This document shows positions 44,122 through 52,557 of a stretch of DNA of 64,000 nt, piece by piece (the first letter of the stretch is position 1; every line of letters begins with the position of its first letter). The DNA comes from Actinomycetota bacterium (GTDB taxonomy: Bacteria; Actinomycetota; Acidimicrobiia; Acidimicrobiales; Ilumatobacteraceae). The position numbers and the translations under genes are program-made. Location: positions 98,823 through 162,822 of the forward strand of contig JACQZZ010000116.1 in assembly GCA_016213625.1 (NCBI GenBank), written 5' to 3'. The notes beneath the pieces were generated by a model. That model made no database searches. It was given only the letters and a program-made list of their open reading frames with translations, and was not told the DNA's origin.

Positions 44122-46400
44122 GACGCGCTCCGATCGTTGAGGGCGTCCCACACGCGCTCGGCGGTCATGGGCAACTGGCGTATCGGCGCGCCGACCAACT
44201 TCGCCAGCGCGTTCGACACGGCTGCAGGTGTGGGCACGTTCGGGGCCTCGGCGAGTCCCTTGGCGCCTCGGGGACCGGCGTCGGGGGTGTTGATCTCGAT
44301 GAAGCGGATGTCGATCTGCGGTGCATCGGCGCACGTCTGCAGCTTGTACTCCAGCAGCGCGGCGTTGCGCTGATTCGCCTGGTCGTCGTAGCGAGTGCCT
44401 TCGGTGAGGGCCTGGCCGATGCCCATCAGCACGGCGCCTTCCACCTGGCCCTGCGCACCGATCGGATTGATGATGGTGCCCGAGTCGTGGGCGGTGCTGA
44501 CGGCGAGCACGCGGGCGACGCCGGTGTCGCGGTCGAGTTTCACCCGCACGGCGTGGCACGAGAACTGCGGCGCCACCCAGGCGGCCATGCCCACGTCGCC
44601 CACGCACGTGGCGCCCACCACCTCGGGTGGTGCTGGCGGCGCTCCCGAGCCGTGGCCGATGAGCAGCTCTCCGCCGGCTGCGATTCCGGCGAGTTCGGCG
44701 ATGGACACCGAGCGGCTCGGCGTGCCGGCCACCGATGCGGCGCCGTCGGCGAGCACGATGTCGGCGGGGTTGGCCTCCAGCTGTTCGGCCGCCAGATTGC
44801 GCAGTTGCTCGGCGATCTGGCCGGCCGCGGCAACGGCGGCACGACCGTTGTTGAACAGGGTCTGCGAACCGGTGGCGCCCATGTCGTACGGGGCGACGCT
44901 GGTGTCCTGGTAGACGAGTTCGAAGTCCTCGGCCTGCATGCCCAGTTCGTCGGCCACCAGCTGGCGCAGGGTCATCACCGCACCGGTGCCGCACTCCTGC
45001 GCGCCGGTGATGATCTGGCCGCTGCCGTCGCCGTCGATCTTCACGTACGCACCCGACGGCACGCTGAAGCTGGGCCACCAACCGATGGCCACACCGATGG
45101 CTTCGTCGTCGGGCAGTGGCTGGCCGTAGCCGGCGCCGTCGGTGGCGGCACGGATGCAGTCGACCAGACCGATCTCGTCGTACACCTGACCGCTCGGGCC
45201 CTCCTTGCCGGTGGCCACGGCGTTCTTCAGGCGGAACTCCACCGGATCCATCCCGATGGCAGCGGCCACCTCGTCGGTGTGGCTCTCCAACGCCCAGCAG
45301 GTCTGCGGCGCCGTTGGTGCCCGCACCGAGCCGGACGGTTGGTGGTTGGTGTACACCAGGTGGGCCTCGGCGAGCGCGTTCGGCACCTGGTACGGCCCGA
45401 GCGCGTGCATGGCCGCGAGTTGGCTGAAGAAGCCGGCGTCGGCGGTGTAGGCGCCGTTGTCGATGGCCAGCCACACCTTGCGGGCGGTGATGGTGCCGTC
45501 GCGCGTGACGCCCGTCTGCAGGTCGAACACGATGCCCTCGCGGCGGCGGTCGGGGGCGAGGAACTCCTCTCGGCGGCTGAACACCAGTCGCACCGGCCGC
45601 TTGGTGGCCCGAGCCAGTGCCGCCACGTGGGCCTCGTAATGGAAGCCGCACTTGCCGCCGAACCCGCCGCCGAGGTGGGGCACGATGATGCGCACCCGGT
45701 TTGCCGGCAGTTCGAGCGTCTCGCACACGCCGGCGCGGGCGTCGAACGGCACCTGTGTGCTCGTCCAGATGGTGACCTTGTTGCCCTCCCACTGGGCCAC
45801 GACCGCGCGGGGCTCGATGGGGGCGGCGTGACAACCGTCGGCCACGTATCGGCTGTGCACCACCACGTCGGCATCGGCCATGCCCTGGTCCACGTCGCCC
45901 TTGGCGATGGAGGCGAACGACGCGTCGTTACGGTCGCGCACCAACACGTCGGCTGCGCCGTACGCCGCCCAATCGGTGTGGACCAGTGGCGCATCGGCAG
46001 CCAGCGCGGCCTCGATGTCGTTGACGACGGGCAGCGGCGTGTACTCCACCACGATGGCGTTCAGCGCTCGTTGTGCCGTGGGCACGTCGATGGCGGCCAC
46101 AGCGGCGACGATCTCGCCCTCGAACCGCACCACGTCGCGGGCGAACAGCGTGCGATCCTGCACGAACGGGCCGAATCGCACATCGGGCACGTCGTCCTGG
46201 GTGAGCACCGCGAACACCCCGGGGATGGCCCGCGCGGCGGTCACGTCCAGCCGGGTGATGCGTGCGTGGCTGACCTCGGCGTACTTGAACTTCGCGACCA
46301 GCGCCCCGGTGAGCGTGAGGTCGGCGGTGTACCTGCCGCTTCCGGTGACCTTGTCGGGTCCGTCGGCACGGACGAATCGGGCTGTCGTGGTGGAGCTCAT
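44118..46400 (-). CDS. Molybdenum hydroxylase large (Mo-cofactor) subunit
   Basis: 760 residues. The small N-terminal domain (VTGSGRYTADL) is followed by Mo-cofactor-binding segments PHLGGGFGGKCGFHYEAH, GSVRAPTAPQTCWALESH and GQVEGAVLMGIGQALTEG. The likely catalytic Glu is in GAKGLAEAPNVP (the family usually has GVGE). It hydroxylates a C-H bond next to a nitrogen or carbonyl, commonly in N-heterocycles or purines. With an amine oxidase directly upstream in the operon, the arrangement resembles nicotine-type degradation, but the substrate is not known. The start ATG overlaps the amine-oxidase stop by 4 bp. No Mo-cofactor maturation gene is in the window. Confidence 0.9.
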   Translation of the reverse strand: MSSTTTARFVRADGPDKVTGSGRYTADLTLTGALVAKFKYAEVSHARITRLDVTAARAIPGVFAVLTQDDVPDVRFGPFVQDRTLFARDVVRFEGEIVAAVAAIDVPTAQRALNAIVVEYTPLPVVNDIEAALAADAPLVHTDWAAYGAADVLVRDRNDASFASIAKGDVDQGMADADVVVHSRYVADGCHAAPIEPRAVVAQWEGNKVTIWTSTQVPFDARAGVCETLELPANRVRIIVPHLGGGFGGKCGFHYEAHVAALARATKRPVRLVFSRREEFLAPDRRREGIVFDLQTGVTRDGTITARKVWLAIDNGAYTADAGFFSQLAAMHALGPYQVPNALAEAHLVYTNHQPSGSVRAPTAPQTCWALESHTDEVAAAIGMDPVEFRLKNAVATGKEGPSGQVYDEIGLVDCIRAATDGAGYGQPLPDDEAIGVAIGWWPSFSVPSGAYVKIDGDGSGQIITGAQECGTGAVMTLRQLVADELGMQAEDFELVYQDTSVAPYDMGATGSQTLFNNGRAAVAAAGQIAEQLRNLAAEQLEANPADIVLADGAASVAGTPSRSVSIAELAGIAAGGELLIGHGSGAPPAPPEVVGATCVGDVGMAAWVAPQFSCHAVRVKLDRDTGVARVLAVSTAHDSGTIINPIGAQGQVEGAVLMGIGQALTEGTRYDDQANQRNAALLEYKLQTCADAPQIDIRFIEINTPDAGPRGAKGLAEAPNVPTPAAVSNALAKLVGAPIRQLPMTAERVWDALNDRSAS

Positions 46401-47674
46401 CGGTCGTTCACTCTGCCAGATGGACGGGCGGTCATTCGCTGTGCCGCGTCGGCGGCCGCCCGACGACCGGCGTGGAGGGCGCCCCCGACGTAGCCGGGGA
46501 ACACCTCGGCGTACTCGGTGGCGGCAAAGGTGATGCCCGGCGCACCGGCGAGGAGCGCCTCGATCTGCGTGGGTGCACCGAGGCCGGTGACGAACTGGCA
46601 GTACCCACCCGCGCCCCATTCGTCGGGCGGCCAGTCGCGTACCTGCACGTCGAGAGGTGCCGCAGCGACGTCGCCCAGCACCGAGGACAGGTGGTGCAGC
46701 GCGGCACTGAGCCGACCGTCGTCGCCGAGCGCGCGCCACTCCGCTGCCAGTGGTCCGCCGACGAAGAACACCAGCGCGTGGGCGTCGCCCACCGACGCGT
46801 CGGCCGCGTACAGTCCGGCCGGCTCGCAGAATCGAATCGTGCCGTTGCACCCGTGGGCCTGCCAGAACGGCTCGGCGTAGCGGAGCAGGATCTTGGTGAC
46901 ATCCGCCGCCCCGAATGCGGCAGCAGCGTCGGCCACTCCATCCGGCAACGGCGGATCGAACTCGATGTGTTGCACCACGCTGGGCGGCACCGCGACGACC
47001 ACGTGGCGGCCGTGCGCCGAGCCCTGCGGTGTGCGTACCTCGACGCCCGCGTCACCCACGTGCACCGAACGTACGGGGTGAGCGACCCGCACGTCGAGCG
47101 ACGCGGCGAGGAACTCGGCCACCGAGTGCATCGTGCGATCCACGCTGTACTGGAGCTCCTCGGTCAGCGGCGGCGTGCGCCGCAGTTGGTCGGCGGCGTG
47201 CGCCAGGCCGAGCAGGCGGTGGTCCATGCACATCTGACCGGTGGCGGTGGAGGCGATGGCGGCCTTCGCGCGGTCGGTGACGGGCAGCGCCCCGATCCAC
47301 TCGTGGAGCCATCGGTCGCCGGGCACGTCGCGCAGGTCGCGCATGGACTCGTACGCGGCCTCGCCGTCGTCCCAGTCGTCGTGCCATGCGCCGGGCGCGG
47401 TGAGCGCATCGCCGATGGCCTGGTTGCGCACCAGCTGCGCCCCGCTGGCGTCGACGAGGGAGCGGATCGCGAGCATCTCGTCGGCCACGAATTGCCCGCC
47501 GCTGTCGAACCGTCGGCCGAGCCCGTCGATCGAGGAATCCACCTTGCCGCCCACCCGGTCGCGTGCTTCGAGGACCACCGTCGTGTGGCCCGCATCGCGG
47601 AGCGCGGTGGCGGCGGCCAGTCCGCTGAAGCCCGCGCCGACGATGACCACGTCGACGAGGTCGTCGGTGGTCAT
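46397..47674 (-). CDS. Flavin monoamine oxidase family protein
   Basis: 425 residues. The FAD motif VVIVGAGFSGLAAATALRDAG is followed by VVLEARDRVGGKVDS and a C-terminal FAD segment FAATEYAEVFPGYVGGALHAGRRAA. These are standard for MAO, polyamine-oxidase and 6-hydroxynicotine-oxidase relatives. It oxidises a C-N bond to an imine. No signal peptide. It overlaps both neighbours (ATGA at each junction), lying between the importer permease and the molybdenum hydroxylase, so the imported compound is likely its substrate or precursor. Confidence 0.9.
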   Translation of the reverse strand: MTTDDLVDVVIVGAGFSGLAAATALRDAGHTTVVLEARDRVGGKVDSSIDGLGRRFDSGGQFVADEMLAIRSLVDASGAQLVRNQAIGDALTAPGAWHDDWDDGEAAYESMRDLRDVPGDRWLHEWIGALPVTDRAKAAIASTATGQMCMDHRLLGLAHAADQLRRTPPLTEELQYSVDRTMHSVAEFLAASLDVRVAHPVRSVHVGDAGVEVRTPQGSAHGRHVVVAVPPSVVQHIEFDPPLPDGVADAAAAFGAADVTKILLRYAEPFWQAHGCNGTIRFCEPAGLYAADASVGDAHALVFFVGGPLAAEWRALGDDGRLSAALHHLSSVLGDVAAAPLDVQVRDWPPDEWGAGGYCQFVTGLGAPTQIEALLAGAPGITFAATEYAEVFPGYVGGALHAGRRAAADAAQRMTARPSGRVNDR

Positions 47675-48543
47675 CCGGTGAGTCCGGCGAGGCCGCCGGC
47701 GGCGCCCATCTCCGTGTCGCCGCCGCGACGGCTGATGGCGCGCAACACGAAGGCGGCCAGCGCGACGGCGAGCAACGTGAAGGCCAGCATGACGGTGGCG
47801 AGCGCGTTGAGTGCCGGCGTGGAACCGGCGCGAGCACCGGAGTAGATCTTGATCGGCACCGTCTCGGTGGACGCGCCGGTGGAGAGGAACGACGAGATCA
47901 CGAAGTCGTCGACCGAGGTGGCGAAGACCACCATCACCGACGCGAAGATGGCCGGGCTCAACAGCGGCAGCAACACCAGTCGGATGGCCTGCCATCGCGA
48001 CGCACCGAGGTCGCGTGCGGCTTCCTCGTACTGGGTGCCGATGGCCGCGAGACGGCCGCGCACGATGACCACCACGAACGACACGGTGAAGGTGATGTGG
48101 CCGAGCAACTGGCGGGTGAGGCCGTCGGGCGTGCCCATGTACACCTGGGAGAACACCAGGAACAGCGCCACGCCGAAGACGATCTCGGGCGTCACGATGG
48201 GCACCAGCATCAGCCCGTTCGCCGCGTTGGAGAGCTTGCCCCGCCAGCGCTGCAGGCCGATGGCCATCGCCACACCAAGGGGTGTGGCCACCAACACGGT
48301 GAGCCCGGCGAGCTTCAACGTGTTGAACATCGCCGTGTGCAGTGCGTCGTCGTGCCACACCGAGCTGACCGGGTCGCCCCAGTACCACCGGAACGAAGGG
48401 CTCTGGAACGCGGAGCGGCTCTTGCCGTCGTTGAACGAGATGCGCACCGCCACGAGCACTGGCAGCAGTGACCACAGCACGTACACCCAGGTGAGCATGG
48501 CCAGGACGGGCGCCTTGCCGTGTCGTCGTCGGAACGGGTTCAT
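47671..48543 (-). CDS. potC: ABC permease, PotC-like
   Basis: 290 residues with about six membrane helices and the EAA loop EEAARDLGASRWQAIRLVLLPLLSPAI. The N-terminus is short and basic (MNPFRRRHGK), as in PotC-type subunits of spermidine/putrescine-class importers. Start overlaps the PotB stop (ATGA). Confidence 0.9.
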   Translation of the reverse strand: MNPFRRRHGKAPVLAMLTWVYVLWSLLPVLVAVRISFNDGKSRSAFQSPSFRWYWGDPVSSVWHDDALHTAMFNTLKLAGLTVLVATPLGVAMAIGLQRWRGKLSNAANGLMLVPIVTPEIVFGVALFLVFSQVYMGTPDGLTRQLLGHITFTVSFVVVIVRGRLAAIGTQYEEAARDLGASRWQAIRLVLLPLLSPAIFASVMVVFATSVDDFVISSFLSTGASTETVPIKIYSGARAGSTPALNALATVMLAFTLLAVALAAFVLRAISRRGGDTEMGAAGGLAGLTG

Positions 48544-49460
48544 CGTTCCGACCTCCGCTGCTCGCGGATGGTGGTGACCAGGTAGTACACCATCAGCACG
48601 AACAGGAAGGCCATCAACACCAGCACCAGCGACGCACCGGTCTGCGGCTGGCTGGAGCCACGCAGGTAGTACTCGATCTGGTTGCCCACCATCTCGGTCC
48701 TCGGCGAACCGCTGGTGAGGTAGGTGTTGGTGTAGTAGTCGCCGAACATCGGAAGGATCGTGATCACACTCGCGGCCATCATCCCGGGGACGCTCAGTGG
48801 CAGCGTCACCCGCAGGAACGTGTGAACGGCATTCGCTCCCAGATCGCGTCCGGCCTCGATGAGCCGACCGTCGATGCGTTCGAGCGTGGAGTACAGCGGC
48901 AGGATGAAGAACGGCAGGTAGCCGTAGATCAGGCCGATGACCACGGTGGACCAGTCGCCGTCGAGCCAGTTGCGCGGATCGTTCTGGATGTGCAGGAACT
49001 GCAGCACCCGGTTCACGTACCCGTCGAGTTGCAGCAGGTTGGTCCACGCCAACATGCGCATGAGGTAGCTGATCCAGAAGGGCAGCACCAGCAACCCGAG
49101 CAGCAGTCCGCGCCACCGGTTGGCCTTGCGGGCCACGTAGTACGCCACGGGATAGCCGATGAGGATGCACCCGGCGAGCGCGGCGCCCACGAACGAGAAC
49201 GTGCGGATGAACACGTGGCCGAGGTCGCCGCCGAACACGCGGTCGAGCACGTTGCCCATCGCGGTGGTGTCCCACTGCAGAGGGTTCCACGCGGGAATGG
49301 GCGTCTTCAACAGCGGGTCGACCGCACCGAACGCGACCGCCATGACCGCGTACACGGACACGACGAAGAACGCGATGAGCCACCCCACGCCTGGTGCGGC
49401 GAACGCGGCCCAGACGTACTGGCGTCGTGGTTTCTGCGGTGCGGCGACGGCAGCGGTCAT
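48540..49460 (-). CDS. potB: ABC permease, PotB-like
   Basis: 306 residues, six membrane helices. The EAA loop is EAGRDLGANAVHTFLRVTLPLSVPG, and TYLTSGSPRTEMVGNQIEYYL is typical of PotB/PotH subunits. It is four bases downstream of the binding-protein gene and overlaps potC. It forms the channel with PotC; the ATPase is not in this operon. Confidence 0.9.
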   Translation of the reverse strand: MTAAVAAPQKPRRQYVWAAFAAPGVGWLIAFFVVSVYAVMAVAFGAVDPLLKTPIPAWNPLQWDTTAMGNVLDRVFGGDLGHVFIRTFSFVGAALAGCILIGYPVAYYVARKANRWRGLLLGLLVLPFWISYLMRMLAWTNLLQLDGYVNRVLQFLHIQNDPRNWLDGDWSTVVIGLIYGYLPFFILPLYSTLERIDGRLIEAGRDLGANAVHTFLRVTLPLSVPGMMAASVITILPMFGDYYTNTYLTSGSPRTEMVGNQIEYYLRGSSQPQTGASLVLVLMAFLFVLMVYYLVTTIREQRRSER

Positions 49461-49464
49461 CCGC

Positions 49465-50640
49465 TCAGCCGCCGGCGGTGAACTTCGACCAGGCGGCTTC
49501 GTACAGTGCGTCGCCCTCGGTGCCGAGCGGCTTGTAGTACAGGCCCTTCTCGATCTCTTCCGAGGTGGGCACGCAGGTGCGCAGGTTCTCGGGCACGTAG
49601 CCCGCGCCGATGACGTAGTCGGCGTCGAGCTTGGTGAGCGCGGGCAGGTAGCCCACCCAGCTGAAGTTCTTCTCGGACACGTCGTTGTCGAGCAGGTAGT
49701 TGATGTACAGATGGGCCAACACCGGGTGCTCGGCGTCGGCCATCACACCCATGCTGTCGTTGGTCACCACGTACTCGCCGGCGGGCGGGTGCCAGAAGCC
49801 GAGCACGTCGGAGGTCGTGCCCTCGGGCAGGTAGCCGGCGGCGCCGGCGATGAGGTCGGCGCTCCAGGTGTGAGCGATGGTGGTGTTGCCCTCGGGGATG
49901 TCCTTGTAGCCCTCGATGTTGACCTTCACGTTCACCAGATCGATGAGCTCCATCACGTCGGCCAGGGCTTGATCGATGACCTTCGGATCCGTGGTGTTGA
50001 CGTCGGTGAGCCCGCGTCGCAGCATCGCCATCACGAACGCCTCACGCTCGTCGTCGAGCACCGACACCTGGCCCTTGAAGTCGGTGGCCTGCCACACGGT
50101 GTCCCAGCCCTGCGACGCGACCTTGGCCGGATCGATGCGGTCGGCGCGGAAGCCGATGCCCGTGCCGAAGTACGTGTACGGCATGGAGTACGTGGCGCCC
50201 GGGTCGTACCACGGGTCGTTGAACGTGGCGACGATGTTGCCGGCGTTGGTGAGGTAGCTCTTGTTCAGCGGCTGCAGGAGACCACCGTTGATGAGGTTGC
50301 CGATGCTGGTGTTGGCCATCGAGTGGTTCACGTCGGCCTTGATGGCACCGGATGCCAGTTTGGTGACCGATTCGGTGTCGGTGTCGATGGTGGAGATCTC
50401 CACCTTCACCCCGAACTCCTTCTCGAAGTCGGCGATGACGTCGGGGTTCACGTAGTCGGCGTAGTTGATGATGCGCAACGGGCCGCTCTCGGGCTCGAGG
50501 CCGTCGGCGATGCCCTTCGTGACCTTGCCCCCGGACGACGCGGAGTCGCCACCGCAGGCCTGCAAGAGCGGCACGCCGGCACCGAGCAGCACGCCCATCT
50601 GTGCCGAACGAGCGAGGAAGTCGCGACGGGACGATCTCAT
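49465..50640 (-). CDS. potD: PotD-like substrate-binding lipoprotein, Tat-type
   Basis: 391 residues. The N-terminus combines a twin-arginine motif (SRRDFLARS) with a lipobox (LLQAC), so it is probably exported folded and lipid-anchored. LRIINYADYVNPDVIADFEKEFGVKVE and the following segments match the PotD/PotF fold. It is the first gene of the operon, with GGGGGAA before the ATG and a TATTCT -10 at 50676-50681 beside operator J. The ligand is probably a cationic amine or betaine (inference from family and operon). Confidence 0.9.
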   Translation of the reverse strand: MRSSRRDFLARSAQMGVLLGAGVPLLQACGGDSASSGGKVTKGIADGLEPESGPLRIINYADYVNPDVIADFEKEFGVKVEISTIDTDTESVTKLASGAIKADVNHSMANTSIGNLINGGLLQPLNKSYLTNAGNIVATFNDPWYDPGATYSMPYTYFGTGIGFRADRIDPAKVASQGWDTVWQATDFKGQVSVLDDEREAFVMAMLRRGLTDVNTTDPKVIDQALADVMELIDLVNVKVNIEGYKDIPEGNTTIAHTWSADLIAGAAGYLPEGTTSDVLGFWHPPAGEYVVTNDSMGVMADAEHPVLAHLYINYLLDNDVSEKNFSWVGYLPALTKLDADYVIGAGYVPENLRTCVPTSEEIEKGLYYKPLGTEGDALYEAAWSKFTAGG

Positions 50641-50661
50641 GTTGTTCCCCCAAGGAGTTGT

Positions 50662-50681
50662 TTGACTCGTGAGTCAGAATA
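50662..50681. promoter_or_regulatory. Operator J between potD operon and Rieske gene
   Basis: TTGACTCGTGAGTCAG (50662-50677) has a perfect 14-bp palindrome, TGACTCGTGAGTCA, and matches CTGA-N8-TCAG with one mismatch. It touches the minus-strand -10 TATTCT (50676-50681) of the potD operon and a plus-strand CAGAAT that could serve the Rieske gene. Confidence 0.6.
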
Positions 50682-50728
50682 ACAAACGAGCGACACCCGA
50701 TGGGACGGGTGGCAGAGGAGTGGGGCAG

Positions 50729-51856
50729 ATGGACGTGACCGTGCGAGAGATCCCGGACCCGGTGGGCATTCGCTCGGCGCGGACCCTGCCGGCGGCCTGG
50801 TACGCCGACACGACACACCACGAGCGCGAACTGCATGCGGTGTTCCGCGATGAGTGGCTCTGCATCGGTGACCTGGTCGACATGCCGGATGCCGGCACGT
50901 GGAAGGCGGTCGTCGCCGGCGGACTCCCGGTGCTCGTCGTGCGCGATCGCGAGGGCGAGCTCCGAGCGTTTCTCAACGTGTGCCGCCATCGCGCTGCTCC
51001 GCTGTGCGCGACCGGCGACGAAGGGCACGGTGCTGCGCTGAGCTGTCCGTACCACGCCTGGCTCTACCGGCTCGATGGTTCCCTGGCTCGCGCGCAGGGT
51101 GTGGGCGATCCGGAGGAGTTCGAGCTCGGCGACTTCTCGTTGAAGCCGGTCGGCCTGGCCACCTGGCGGCGGTGGGTGTTCGTGCACGCCGATGCGAGAG
51201 CGCCGGTGCCGGCGTTCGGTCCGCTCGCCGATGCGGTGGGCGGGTATCCGGTGGAGGAGATGCACCTGGTGCTCAGCGAATCGAACGAGCGGCCGTTCAA
51301 CTGGAAGGTGTTGCTCGAGAACTACAGCGAGAACTACCACACGCCGTTCGTGCACCCGGAGATCGACAACTCCAACACGCACGACTACCCGATGGTCATG
51401 GATGGACTGGTGTTGTACGCCTGGGATCGGCCACTGCGACCCACCACCGACGCCGGCGTTCGGATGGCGACGCTGCTGCCCGGCGAGCCGGGTTGGGACG
51501 AGATCGGTCGGGCCCCCACGGCCATCCCGTACGACGTGGGCAGCTATCTCACGGTGTGGCCGAACCTGATGCTCAACGTGTTCCCCGATGCGGCGCTCGC
51601 GATGTGGGTGGAGCCGACGTCGGTGAACCGCACCGTGGTGCACCGTCGCCTCTACGTGCATCCCGACGCGTCGGCGGATTCGGTGGCAGCCCAGGTCGAC
51701 GCACAGCGGCTGGTGCATCTGCAGGACATCGACATCTGCACGGCGGTGCAGGGCACGCACGACGCCGGGGTCGACGCCGACGGGGTGCTGGCCACGGTGG
51801 AGGAGCGAGGTGTGTTCTTCGTGCACGAACACGCCAGGGCGGCCCTGGGAATCTGA
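50729..51856 (+). CDS. Rieske oxygenase alpha subunit (choline/betaine monooxygenase-like)
   Basis: 375 residues. Rieske ligands are CRHRAAPLC and CPYHAW; the iron site is ENYSENYHTPFVHPEI. The ENYSE-YHTPFVHPE form is typical of choline-monooxygenase-like and related oxygenases. GAGGAG lies 8 nt before the ATG; an earlier in-frame GTG inside operator J is less likely to be used. It is divergent from the potD operon and ends 35 bp before the toxin-antitoxin pair. The electron-transfer partner is not in the window. Confidence 0.88.
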   Translation: MDVTVREIPDPVGIRSARTLPAAWYADTTHHERELHAVFRDEWLCIGDLVDMPDAGTWKAVVAGGLPVLVVRDREGELRAFLNVCRHRAAPLCATGDEGHGAALSCPYHAWLYRLDGSLARAQGVGDPEEFELGDFSLKPVGLATWRRWVFVHADARAPVPAFGPLADAVGGYPVEEMHLVLSESNERPFNWKVLLENYSENYHTPFVHPEIDNSNTHDYPMVMDGLVLYAWDRPLRPTTDAGVRMATLLPGEPGWDEIGRAPTAIPYDVGSYLTVWPNLMLNVFPDAALAMWVEPTSVNRTVVHRRLYVHPDASADSVAAQVDAQRLVHLQDIDICTAVQGTHDAGVDADGVLATVEERGVFFVHEHARAALGI

Positions 51857-51859
51857 TGG

Positions 51860-51893
51860 ATGTGGACACATGGGGGTGGTAATGTGTCCACAT
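51860..51893 (+). promoter_or_regulatory. Toxin-antitoxin operator and leaderless promoter
   Basis: Perfect 12-bp inverted arms, ATGTGGACACAT (51860-51871) and ATGTGTCCACAT (51882-51893), are separated by 10 bp. The -10 TAATGT (51880-51885) overlaps the second arm and ends 6 nt before the ATG, whose first two bases lie in that arm. Binding by the antitoxin would block RNA polymerase directly. Confidence 0.7.
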
Positions 51894-52152
51894 GAACGTC
51901 GGTGTCCGTGAGCTGAAGCAGCACCTCTCGCAGTACCTCGACCGCGCCGCGGCGGGCGAGGTCATCCAGGTGACCGAGCGAGGAGTGGTGAAGGCGCAGA
52001 TCGTGCCGGTGCCGGGCACTGGGCAGATGGCGAAGGGTGTCGAAGAAGGGTGGATCACTCCGCCGTCTCGATCGGATGGGCTCGCCTCCGTCGTCCGTGC
52101 CACCGCGGCCCGGCGCTCGGGTGAGGTGCTGGTGGAAGATCGCGGCGAGTGA
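51892..52152 (+). CDS. Antitoxin, Phd/YefM family
   Basis: 86 residues. NVGVRELKQHLSQYLDRAAAGEVIQVTERGVVKAQIVP is the classical Phd/YefM dimerisation and DNA-binding region; the C-terminal tail would wrap the toxin. Leaderless ATG within its own operator. It overlaps the toxin start by 4 bp (GTGA). Confidence 0.88.
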   Translation: MNVGVRELKQHLSQYLDRAAAGEVIQVTERGVVKAQIVPVPGTGQMAKGVEEGWITPPSRSDGLASVVRATAARRSGEVLVEDRGE

Positions 52153-52553
52153 CCACCTACGTCGACACGAGCGCGCTCATCAAGCGCTACGTCGAGGAGG
52201 ACGGATCCGCGGTGGCCGAAGCGTGGCTGCGCGCCGACCCCGTCCTCGTCACCTCCTGGGTCACCATGGTGGAAGTGCGCCGAAACCTGGCACGGCTGCT
52301 CGGGGGAGCCGAGCTCGCCACCGCTCGGCAGCAGTGTGTCGCCGATCTCGATCACTTCGCCATGGTCGCCGTCGACGACGCGTTGAGCCACGCAGCGGCG
52401 GAGATCGGCGAGGTGCTGGGCGTGCGATCCCTCGATGCCCTGCACCTCGCCACAGCGCAGCGCATTCAGGTGCCCGGACTCACGTTCCTCACGTTCGATC
52501 TACGGCAAGCGCAGGCGGCACGTTCGCTCGGCTTCACCGTCGTCGGGGTGTGA
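52149..52553 (+). CDS. vapC: PIN-domain toxin, VapC-like
   Basis: 134 residues starting with GTG. Acidic residues of the PIN nuclease site are visible: Asp in YVDTSAL, Glu in MVEVRR, Asp in SLDALHLA and Asp in FLTFDLRQ. It probably cleaves RNA when free of the antitoxin. It ends 4 bp from the convergent acyl-CoA dehydrogenase gene. Confidence 0.88.
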   Translation: MTTYVDTSALIKRYVEEDGSAVAEAWLRADPVLVTSWVTMVEVRRNLARLLGGAELATARQQCVADLDHFAMVAVDDALSHAAAEIGEVLGVRSLDALHLATAQRIQVPGLTFLTFDLRQAQAARSLGFTVVGV

Positions 52554-52557
52554 CGGG

